A stretch of DNA of 30,950 nucleotides from JAAYYY01 sp964602995 (GTDB lineage: Bacteria > Chloroflexota > Anaerolineae > Promineifilales > Promineifilaceae). Each line of letters opens with the position of its first letter. The first letter of the stretch is position 1. The notes beneath the pieces were generated by a model. That model was not told the DNA's origin and ran no database searches. It worked only from the letters and a program-made list of their open reading frames with translations. The stretch lies in NCBI GenBank assembly GCA_964602995.1, contig CAZRTM010000045.1, positions 1-30,950 on the forward strand, in the 5' to 3' direction. Both the position numbers and the translations under genes were made by a program. This document shows positions 24,934 through 30,950 of the stretch, piece after piece.

Positions 24934-26073
24934 TCAGGCCGTTTTCGTCGATTCACGAATAATGCGCCGCGCTTCTCGATAGCGGGGATCGACATACGGG
25001 GCGCGGTCCGGGTGCAGGTCGGTGCTCGCCAGCGTATAGTAGTAGATAAACTGGTAGAAGGGCAGCATTGTGAACAGCGGTGCGTACCACTCCGGCACAT
25101 CCACGGGAAGCACCGTCTCGTGGTCTGCGCCTTCCAGCGCACCAGGCTCGTCTGTCACGCCCCATAGCGTCACGTCAATCTCTTTGAACCCTCTGACCAG
25201 TATTTGCGCCTTCTCCAGGCTGGGTCCTTTCGTGCCGATGATCACCACCAGGTCGCCCTCTTCCAGACAGACCCAGGTGCCGTGTACAGCTTCCTCAATT
25301 TCCCAGCTATCAGCATTGATCAACGCCGTTTCGATCAGTTTGAGTGCAGTTTCGCCCGCAGTAGCGAGTTGTGGGCCACCGCCGATGACGACGATACGCT
25401 TGTAATCCGCGAAACGTTTGGCCAGTTGTTCCATTTCCTGGTGATGCGCGTCCAACACCTGTTGCGCCATTTGCGGCGCGCGCTCCAGAAGCGCAGTCAG
25501 CTCCCCTGTCTCCTCGCCCGCCTCTTCCAGCAGCGCTGCGATCAACAGGTAAGTACGCAACAACGAAGCGACGTAACTACGGGTCTTCGGCCCCTGCTTC
25601 TCAGGATTGGGGCTTTGAATGGCAAATTCGGCTTCCCGCGCCAACGGAGACCCTTCGTAATCCGTATAGCCTACCGTCACGGCTCCTTGCATCCGGGCCT
25701 GGCGCACGCCGTCCACCGTCGCCGCCGTTTGGCCCGAGTGCGAGATGCCCACCACAGCGCTCAAGTCCAGGTTCGGCGGCGGATAGGCTACGAATTCAAA
25801 AGCATCGTGGGCCATTGCCGGGCGCCCGGTCACCATCTGATAGGCATAGGCCGAGGCCTGCGCATTAAAGTAAGACGTGCCACAGCCGATGAAGTGCACT
25901 ATAGACCGGGTGGACATCGCGCGGGCTGCCTTTTTGATAATCTTGGAATCGCGCGATGCCAGAACTAGCTCCAGAGCTTCTGGTGTGGAAGTCAGCGACT
26001 CCCACATGTGGTACGGGTGCTCAGACCGTTCAAAGGCCGCGCGCATATTTTCAGGTATATGAGTATTGGTCAT
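24934..26073 (-). CDS. SIS-domain aminosugar isomerase/deaminase (GlmS-isomerase-like)
   Basis: The product (379 aa) has two SIS domains. The first includes HFIGCGTSYFNAQA (about 60-73) and VVGISHSGQTAATVDG (about 107-122). The second starts near RIVVIGGGPQLATAGE and includes EEAVHGTW, which resembles the E-x-x-HG segment of GlmS. There is no N-terminal glutaminase domain, so it cannot be a full GlmS. Relatives include NagB-II deaminase, AgaS and fructoselysine deglycase FrlB. With NagA in the cluster and no NagB, the simplest reading is conversion of glucosamine-6-P (or a related aminosugar phosphate) to fructose-6-P plus ammonia. The ATG at 26073 is preferred because of the AAAGGAA spacing; an ATG two codons earlier is possible. 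Confidence 0.9.
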   Translation of the reverse strand: MTNTHIPENMRAAFERSEHPYHMWESLTSTPEALELVLASRDSKIIKKAARAMSTRSIVHFIGCGTSYFNAQASAYAYQMVTGRPAMAHDAFEFVAYPPPNLDLSAVVGISHSGQTAATVDGVRQARMQGAVTVGYTDYEGSPLAREAEFAIQSPNPEKQGPKTRSYVASLLRTYLLIAALLEEAGEETGELTALLERAPQMAQQVLDAHHQEMEQLAKRFADYKRIVVIGGGPQLATAGETALKLIETALINADSWEIEEAVHGTWVCLEEGDLVVIIGTKGPSLEKAQILVRGFKEIDVTLWGVTDEPGALEGADHETVLPVDVPEWYAPLFTMLPFYQFIYYYTLASTDLHPDRAPYVDPRYREARRIIRESTKTA

Positions 26074-26118
26074 TAGCATTTCCTTTACATTACTGTGCGT
26101 CCAGCAAGAGCCGGTGCG

Positions 26119-26604
26119 TTATTTATGCTTGCGAAGGGCTTTGTTGAGGTTAGTCGGGTTGGTGGAAATCTCCCACTGCACAGACATATCAACACCCATT
26201 TCGTCCAGCTTCTTCCACGCTTCCAACTCTTCTGGCGTCGCATAGACTTCATTCGTGATTTTTATTGTCGCTCCCGCGTTGTTCACGCCGCCCACATTCA
26301 CTTTCTGCACTGTCAGACCCATCTCCACGAGCCGCAGTAGATCCACCGGGCTGCGCAATAACATCAGAATTTTAGCGTTGGGCCAGCGCCGTTGGGCCAG
26401 CCCCTGCAGCGCCTCCTGCAGCGACAAGATTTCGATTTTGACGCCAGAAGGTGCTGCCAGTTTCATAATACTCTGTTGGCCCTTGTCCTGGGCCACCTCG
26501 TCGTTGGCCACCAGAATCAGGTTTGCGCCTGTGCGCCGAGCGAAACCGGTGGTGACCTGTCCATGAATCAGCCGTCCATCTACGCGCACCAAAACTATTT
26601 TCAT
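26119..26604 (-). CDS. PTS EIIB component, mannose/fructose/sorbose family
   Basis: The product (161 aa) transfers phosphate to the sugar during transport. The active His14 is in RVDGRLIHGQV, exactly as in the EIIB-Man family, and VGGVNNAGATIKITNEVYATPEE matches the conserved central part. The length is normal for the domain. The ATG at 26604 has AGGAAAGGAAAG upstream. It is separated from the EIICD gene by about 105 bases containing a hairpin, and from the SIS gene by about 45 bases. Confidence 0.96.
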   Translation of the reverse strand: MKIVLVRVDGRLIHGQVTTGFARRTGANLILVANDEVAQDKGQQSIMKLAAPSGVKIEILSLQEALQGLAQRRWPNAKILMLLRSPVDLLRLVEMGLTVQKVNVGGVNNAGATIKITNEVYATPEELEAWKKLDEMGVDMSVQWEISTNPTNLNKALRKHK

Positions 26605-26636
26605 TGTCTTTCCTTTCCTCTAGATGCGAGAATTGG

Positions 26637-26689
26637 CGCCCGGTGAAAGCAACCGTACCGCTAACAGCAGCCTCCGCTTCCACCGGGCG
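26637..26689 (-). repeat. Hairpin between the EIICD and EIIB genes
   Basis: CGCCCGGTG (26637-26645) pairs perfectly with CACCGGGCG (26681-26689) across 35 bases. A competing smaller hairpin CCACC/GGTGG sits inside the second arm. It lies just after the EIICD stop on the minus strand without a T-run, so it may be a processing or stability element that sets different EIICD and EIIB levels. Confidence 0.45.
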
Positions 26690-26709
26690 GTGGGCAAAAG
26701 TTGGGGCGC

Positions 26710-28443
26710 TCAGGCGATAATGCCCAGACCACCAAGGATGATTGCTACAACAACCATGCCGATCATGAGCGTGGTGACGGATACACCCTTGCGGATGGCC
26801 CAGTAGAGCAGGAGCGTCACAGCCAGGGGCAGCAGGCCGGGCATAATGCCGTCTAACATCGCCTGCACGGAGACGACAGCCCCCTCAGCAGAGGTGTACG
26901 TCAACGGTGTGGTGATGTTCAGCCAGGTGCCCACGAGGCCGCCGGTTGCCATCAGGCCTGCGATAGCACTACCGGTCATCAGACGATCCAGGCTGGTCGC
27001 ATCCAGCCGTTCGAAGAACGTGCTGCCGATACGGAAGCTTTCCATCGTCGTCCACCAACGCACGACGACGTGGATGACATTCATGATTACGAAGAACATT
27101 AGGGGCGCAATGCCGTTACCGGACAGAGCCAGCGAGGCGGCAATACCGCCGACCAGAGGACGGAGCGTGCCGTGGAACAGCGGGTCAGCAGCACCAGCCA
27201 GCGGACCCATAAGGCTGGCCTTGATACCCTGAATCGATTGTTCTTCAATCTCATCTCCGCGCAACGAGCGCTGCGCTTCTAGGTCGGCCACCAGCGCCAG
27301 GACAGGGCCGGGTACCCAGGGATGGGTGTTGAAGAAGGCCATATGGCGGCGTAGGGCACGACCCAATTCTGCCGTGTCACCATAAATCTTCTTCAGGAAG
27401 GGAATAAGCGTCCAGGTAAAGCCCAGCGCCTGCATACGGTCGAAGCTAAACGCTGACTGCAGAGCAAATGAGCGCCAGAAGATGGTGCGGCGGTCGCTCT
27501 CGGTAATCAGGTCGCTGGCGCTTGTCACGCCCGTTGTCACGCCCGCAGGAGCCGTGGCTACGGCTGCCCCTGCTGACGCCTTGCCGGGAACAGTGGCAGG
27601 CACGCCATCGTCGTCCGGCAACTGCACAGACGCCACGCCGGCACCGCCGTCAAAGCCCGCAACGCCGGCCACACCGGCGACATCCTCATCACCCTCGCTG
27701 AGAAGGGTTACACCACCTTGCTGTGTCACATAGATGGCAGCAATCAGGATGCCCAGGACGCCAACACCGAGCACGCCAAACTCCGTGTATGCGGCGATGA
27801 GGAAGCCGATGAAGAAGTAGGGCAGCATCTCAGTGGAGGCGATGGTGCTTAACAACAGGGCAAAACCGAGCGCAGGCAGCACGGAGCCGGCTGCGCCAAT
27901 GCCCTCATTGATGAAGGGCGGAATCGAATTGACGAATTGCTGCACCAGATCCGAACCAAGGGCGAGCGCCAGGAACGCGGGCAGACCGATGGCCAGGAAG
28001 TGGGCCACATTGCCCAGATGGACCATGAGCGAAATGCCAGCAGTGTTGTTCTGATCGGCAAAGCGCTCCGCGCCAGTGACAAAGAATGTGCTGACGGTCT
28101 TGGCCAGCAATTCGAAGAACGAGCCTAGCAACGAAGCCGGAACCGCTAACAAGACGGCCTCGTCAACGCTCAGGCCGGCAGAAACACTGAACGCAGTTCC
28201 CAAAACAGCCGCCAGAGGCATGTTCGGTTGGACGCCACCGCCGATGGCGGTTACACCCATAAAGACTAATTCAAGTGTACCCCCGATGATCAACCCGGCT
28301 TGAAAATCACCCATGATCAGGCCCGCCAACGGGGCCAGGACGATCGGACGCTCCAGGTAAAGTTCCCCCAAAAAGCGCCGCGAAAAGTAAGCAAAGCCGG
28401 CGATGAATCCCAGGAGTAAAGCAGTTCCAATGGGGATTGCCAT
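26710..28443 (-). CDS. Fused PTS EIIC-EIID permease, mannose/fructose/sorbose family
   Basis: The product (577 aa) forms the membrane channel of the PTS. Residues 1 to about 245 are an EIIC domain: several TM segments with GGTLELVFMGVTAIGGGVQPNMPLAAVLGTAF-type sequence at about 54-85. Residues about 314-577 are an EIID domain, with RTIFWRSFALQSAFSFDRMQ, HMAFFNTHPWVPGPVL (about 368-381) and C-terminal TM segments. In characterised members of this family EIIC and EIID are separate proteins. Here they are joined by a linker (about 246-313) rich in Ala, Val, Gly and Thr. The reading frame is continuous. The ATG at 28443 has AAAAGGGAG upstream. The substrate is probably an N-acetylated or free amino sugar, judging by nagA1, nagA2 and the SIS gene. 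Confidence 0.93.
   Translation of the reverse strand: MAIPIGTALLLGFIAGFAYFSRRFLGELYLERPIVLAPLAGLIMGDFQAGLIIGGTLELVFMGVTAIGGGVQPNMPLAAVLGTAFSVSAGLSVDEAVLLAVPASLLGSFFELLAKTVSTFFVTGAERFADQNNTAGISLMVHLGNVAHFLAIGLPAFLALALGSDLVQQFVNSIPPFINEGIGAAGSVLPALGFALLLSTIASTEMLPYFFIGFLIAAYTEFGVLGVGVLGILIAAIYVTQQGGVTLLSEGDEDVAGVAGVAGFDGGAGVASVQLPDDDGVPATVPGKASAGAAVATAPAGVTTGVTSASDLITESDRRTIFWRSFALQSAFSFDRMQALGFTWTLIPFLKKIYGDTAELGRALRRHMAFFNTHPWVPGPVLALVADLEAQRSLRGDEIEEQSIQGIKASLMGPLAGAADPLFHGTLRPLVGGIAASLALSGNGIAPLMFFVIMNVIHVVVRWWTTMESFRIGSTFFERLDATSLDRLMTGSAIAGLMATGGLVGTWLNITTPLTYTSAEGAVVSVQAMLDGIMPGLLPLAVTLLLYWAIRKGVSVTTLMIGMVVVAIILGGLGIIA
27505..27708 (-). repeat. Repeat-rich linker of the EIICD fusion
   Basis: This DNA encodes residues 246-313. 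It contains a perfect 12-base tandem duplication, TTGTCACGCCCG, at 27522-27533 and 27534-27545, giving two TGVT units. A threefold Val-Ala-Gly repeat is encoded near 27650-27685. Such slippage-prone sequence is expected in a flexible tether and supports its being non-structural. Confidence 0.7.
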
Positions 28444-28521
28444 GGTAATCTCTCCCTTTTAATTGGCTGTCAGATAGTTTACGTAATTGTGTAACAACAG
28501 TTTGGTATCTTTTAGTAGCTT

Positions 28522-28596
28522 GCGATGAAAGACTCCTTTTCTGCCTCATCGCCGCCGGGGACAGGGGAGTGACTACCTGCGCTCCACCCCCGGCGG
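28522..28596 (-). promoter_or_regulatory. Two hairpins in the EIICD leader
   Basis: CCGCCGGGG (28552-28560) pairs with CCCCGGCGG (28588-28596), and GCGATGA (28522-28528) pairs with TCATCGC (28546-28552). The two abut and share base 28552. A GGGGAG/CTCC..CCCC pairing inside the first is an alternative. On the minus strand the second hairpin carries AAAAGGAG in its loop. They lie between the deoR gene and EIICD, with no T-run, and could form an attenuating or processed leader. Beyond the hairpins, the 211-base gap shows nothing I can name. Confidence 0.4.
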
Positions 28597-28654
28597 ACAC
28601 AGGCATAATCAAGTACAGACACAACCTCAACGTGCGGAAAAATAGATGGCTACG

Positions 28655-29455
28655 CTATGTAGCCAGGCCGGTATGGCCCGGCTCAAACGACGCCTGAATA
28701 ACCTCAACTCCTTTCTCGCGGATAGCGTCGACGATCTCGGAAGGGACCAGAGTAGATGTAATAATGGTTTGCGCTGCGTCGACGGGAGCAACCACACTGG
28801 TGGCAACGTGGCCAAATTTGGTGTGATCGGCGAGAACAATAACTCTCTTACTAACAGCCAGGACAGCGCGGTCAGTCGAAATCTCGCGCGGCGCGTCGTT
28901 CGTAAAACCGTATTCAGGATCAATGCCCCGGATACCAATAAATGCCTTATCGACATTGAGGCCGCGCAGCGCTTCATGAACCAGGTAGCCATGCAGTGAC
29001 AGCTCGCTGTGACGTAAATAGCCACCCAGCACGAGTACTTCAATATCCTTATAGGGAACGAAGAAATTCGCGATCAGCACCGAATTGACCACAACAGTTA
29101 TGTTCTTGATGCGCGTCAATTCTCGCGCCAGTTGATATGCAGTCGTGCCCGCGGATAAGAAGAAGTAGTCGCCGGGCTGAATCAGTTTCTTGGCTTCTCT
29201 GGCAATCGCTCGTTTCTCTTCGTAATTAACGTTGATCCGGTCGGGGAATGGTGGCTCGAGGAATTGCTGCGGCTGATAAGGGGCAATAGCGCCTCCATAG
29301 GTACGTTCAATGGCCAGGTTCTCGGCCAGTTCATCCAGATCACGCCGGATCGTCATCCTGGAGACGTTAAAACGCGTGGCCAGATCCGCTACGTTAACGC
29401 GCCCTTCTTTCTGTAAAAGCTCGCGAATCTGTCGCTGGCGTTCCTCTTTGTACAT
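28655..29455 (-). CDS. DeoR-family transcriptional regulator
   Basis: The product (266 aa) is the likely regulator of the PTS and amino-sugar genes. The N-terminal DeoR helix-turn-helix (about 1-57) has ERQRQIRELLQKEGRVNVADLATRFNVSRMTIRRDLDELA and the following RTYGGA. The C-terminal DeoRC sugar-phosphate sensor domain has FLSAGTTAYQLAREL and VVVNSVLIANF, and a GIRGIDPEYGFTND segment; regulators of this type usually bind phosphorylated sugars. The ATG at 29455 is preferred, with AAAGGCGG upstream; the frame extends nine codons to a TTG at 29482. It sits directly upstream of EIICD. The promoter at 29529-29556 overlaps a repeated 10-bp element, suggesting autoregulation. Confidence 0.95.
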   Translation of the reverse strand: MYKEERQRQIRELLQKEGRVNVADLATRFNVSRMTIRRDLDELAENLAIERTYGGAIAPYQPQQFLEPPFPDRINVNYEEKRAIAREAKKLIQPGDYFFLSAGTTAYQLARELTRIKNITVVVNSVLIANFFVPYKDIEVLVLGGYLRHSELSLHGYLVHEALRGLNVDKAFIGIRGIDPEYGFTNDAPREISTDRAVLAVSKRVIVLADHTKFGHVATSVVAPVDAAQTIITSTLVPSEIVDAIREKGVEVIQASFEPGHTGLAT

Positions 29456-29528
29456 GGCATCTGCCGCCTTTATAACTTTCAAAAAAGCAAATCGCTGACA
29501 GGACTAAGAGGTAAAAATTCTCATAATA

Positions 29529-29556
29529 AGTTTAACATATAATGTTCGGTTGCCAA
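29529..29556 (-). promoter_or_regulatory. Predicted deoR promoter
   Basis: On the minus strand TTGGCA (29551-29556) and TAAACT (29529-29534) are separated by 16 bases and resemble -35 and -10 hexamers. The -10 is weak (4 of 6). The -35 lies inside the repeated operator-like elements, as expected for a repressor-controlled promoter. The start codon is about 75 bases downstream. Confidence 0.35.
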
Positions 29557-29577
29557 CCAAATGAACACAAACGAACA
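29543..29577. promoter_or_regulatory. DeoR-type operator candidate: three copies of a 10-bp element
   Basis: On the plus strand TGTTCGGTTG (29543-29552) is followed after five bases by CAAATGAACA (29558-29567) and directly by CAAACGAACA (29568-29577). The last two are reverse-orientation copies (TGTTCATTTG and TGTTCGTTTG) that differ at one position, spaced exactly one helical turn apart. The first is an opposing copy with one mismatch to TGTTCGTTTG. The TGTTCG half-site resembles the GlpR operator of the DeoR family. The array overlaps the -35 of the predicted deoR promoter. Confidence 0.6.
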
Positions 29578-29691
29578 TCAAAAGACACAAAAAAACTCAG
29601 GCAAACGCATTTATTGCCCTAACTCATACGACAGGAACGAAGCAGATAGCCGGCAGCCCCTATTTGTAATCGAGATAAGAAAAGGGAAACG

Positions 29692-30855
29692 TTACGAGAG
29701 GTAATTGAGCACAACGCGACCACGGACCATAACCCAGACGACGTTGTATTCGCCATCTAGAAGAAGGAGGTCAGCGTCGGAATTGGGAAGCACAGCGCCC
29801 TTTCTTGGGAAAATATTAAGTGCCCGGGCAGGCGTTTCGCTGGCCATTTGCACTGCCTGTGGCAGTGAGGCGGTGGTAAAGCGCGCGACATTGCGCACAG
29901 CCTGATCCAGCGTCAGCGTGCTAGAAGCCAACTCGCCCTGTGGGGTGCGAGCCACACCGTCCCTTACCACCACCGGCTGCGTGCCTAACCGATATTCACC
30001 ATCCGGCAGCCCCGTAGCCTGCATGGCGTCCGTAATAAGCAACGTGCGCTCCGCTCCTTTCAGGCGTACGACGAGGTCCACAATGCGCGGATGTAAATGG
30101 ATGCCATCGGCGACCACCTGGGCGTAGATGCGGTCGTCAAGAAGCGCCGCGCCCAATATGCCAGGAGAACGATGGTGCAGAGATGGCATCGCGTTAAAGA
30201 TGTGTGTAGCCTGAGTTGCACCGGCGTCAATAGCAGCTACTGTCTGATCGTAACTGGCTTCGCTGTGGCCCACGGCAAAGGCCACACCATGGGAACGTCC
30301 GGCAGCAATCATTTCCTGCGCTCCAGGTAATTCTGGAGCAACGGTCACTAGACGCACCAGGTTGCTCTTAAACCAGGGCAGGTAATGCGCGGGATCAGGA
30401 TGGCGGAAATATTCGGTGGGTTGCGCACCGGCCCGCTGTGGCGAAAGGTAGGGGCCTTCCAGGTGCAGGCCCAGATGCTGTGCGCTATCGGGCCGCGGGT
30501 CAACAGTGGCCTGTTGCAACACATTTTCTATTGCTTCCAGCGGCGCGCTCATCGTGGTGGGCAAAAAGCTAGTGATTCCACGGCTTGCCAGAAAATGGGC
30601 GACGGTATGCAACGCCTCGGCGGAAGCATCCATTGTATCGTAACCAACCGCGCCGTGGATGTGCAGATCAATATATCCTGGGGCGAGCCAGCGCCCACCA
30701 GCCTCCACAACATGCTCCACCTGCGCCAGGAGCTCCCTATTCTGGCCCAACTCAGAGCCAACGCCTGCAATATGCTCCTGTTCGACGAGCACATCGCCAT
30801 CCTCCACAACCGCCCCGGGTCGAATTAACTTCGCGCCTCGAATGAGTGTACGCAT
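29692..30855 (-). CDS. nagA: N-acetylglucosamine-6-phosphate deacetylase (second copy)
   Basis: The product (387 aa) is a second NagA-type amidohydrolase. The metal and catalytic residues are present: His65 and His67 in IDLHIHGA, Glu133 in HLEGPY, His197 in AVGHSEASY, His218 in THIFNAMPSLHHR and Asp276 in ITDAMQ. It differs clearly from the copy at 22902-24092, so it is an old paralogue and may prefer another substrate such as N-acetylgalactosamine-6-P (AgaA role). The ATG at 30855 has AGAAGGACG upstream; the frame continues 30 codons further, but that extension lacks family sequence. It precedes deoR with a gap of about 240 bases that includes the deoR promoter, so it may be a separate transcript. 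Confidence 0.93.
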   Translation of the reverse strand: MRTLIRGAKLIRPGAVVEDGDVLVEQEHIAGVGSELGQNRELLAQVEHVVEAGGRWLAPGYIDLHIHGAVGYDTMDASAEALHTVAHFLASRGITSFLPTTMSAPLEAIENVLQQATVDPRPDSAQHLGLHLEGPYLSPQRAGAQPTEYFRHPDPAHYLPWFKSNLVRLVTVAPELPGAQEMIAAGRSHGVAFAVGHSEASYDQTVAAIDAGATQATHIFNAMPSLHHRSPGILGAALLDDRIYAQVVADGIHLHPRIVDLVVRLKGAERTLLITDAMQATGLPDGEYRLGTQPVVVRDGVARTPQGELASSTLTLDQAVRNVARFTTASLPQAVQMASETPARALNIFPRKGAVLPNSDADLLLLDGEYNVVWVMVRGRVVLNYLS

Positions 30856-30871
30856 AAAATCGTCCTTCTTT

Positions 30872-30902
30872 TGCCCCTCTGGGCACACGCATGTTGCCAA
30901 CC
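30872..30902. promoter_or_regulatory. Leader of the second nagA: small hairpin and shared 10-mer
   Basis: TGCCC (30872-30876) pairs with GGGCA (30881-30885) around CTCT. GTTGCCAACC (30893-30902) is identical to the ten bases at 29549-29558 inside the deoR operator array. The shared 10-mer may be a common binding site of the DeoR regulator. The upstream promoter is outside the window. Confidence 0.35.
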
Positions 30903-30950
30903 TTTGAGCGAAGGCTAACAGAAATGACGGTGATGGCAAGCGCACATCGG

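Noticed and set aside
24934..26073. Full glucosamine-6-phosphate synthase (GlmS)
   Set aside because: There is no N-terminal glutamine amidotransferase domain and no room for one before the start codon.
27522..27545. Twelve-base tandem repeat as a sign of frameshift or assembly error in the EIICD gene
   Set aside because: The unit is a multiple of three, both domains remain in one frame, and the linker composition is consistent with a real tether.

Overview
The window looks like a chromosomal segment of a Chloroflexota-type bacterium, probably near Anaerolineae/Caldilineae or Ardenticatena-like lineages. This is an inference from moderately high GC, the mix of families (large multi-TM sensor kinase with a NarL-type regulator, long family-5 solute-binding lipoprotein, DUF5996) and gene style. 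No 16S rRNA or other phylogenetic marker is present, so the taxonomy is tentative. I see no tRNA, rRNA, CRISPR array, transposase or phage gene.

Left part (1-5.5 kb). A two-component system lies on the minus strand: a NarL/FixJ response regulator (2862-3563) followed by an 840-residue membrane sensor kinase (23-2545). Next, on the plus strand, are an Asp-box (BNR) beta-propeller protein (4003-5013) and a SnoaL/NTF2-like protein (5058-5441). A strong hairpin at 3884-3931 lies upstream of the BNR promoter and has no obvious gene in front of it.

Middle left (5.5-16.1 kb). A minus-strand catabolic operon runs in the order GntR/FCD regulator, family-5 solute-binding lipoprotein, OppB-, OppC-, OppD- and OppF-like transporter subunits, M24 metallopeptidase, and an L-fucose-isomerase-like protein. 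A perfect 12-bp palindrome overlaps the presumed start of gntR transcription and is the likely autoregulatory operator. The substrate is unknown. Pairing an Opp-type importer with a sugar-isomerase-like enzyme and an M24 enzyme is the least explained metabolic feature of the window.

Middle right (16.4-20.1 kb). Three plus-strand genes encode a DHFR/RibD-fold protein, a DUF5996 protein and an FtsH protease that starts at TTG.

Right part (20.2-30.95 kb). A minus-strand amino-sugar gene set reads nagA2, deoR-type regulator, PTS EIIC-EIID fusion, EIIB, SIS-domain sugar isomerase/deaminase, a small membrane protein, PTS EIIA (mannose family), nagA1, HAD phosphatase, HPr and Enzyme I. Together these supply a complete PEP-to-sugar phosphorelay in one locus, with two GlcNAc-6-P deacetylases and a SIS protein that probably takes the place of NagB. 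The deoR promoter carries three copies of a 10-bp element arranged as an inverted repeat plus a tandem copy, which is a good operator candidate. The fused EIICD with a repeat-rich linker, this operator and the self-contained phosphorelay are the most noteworthy observations.
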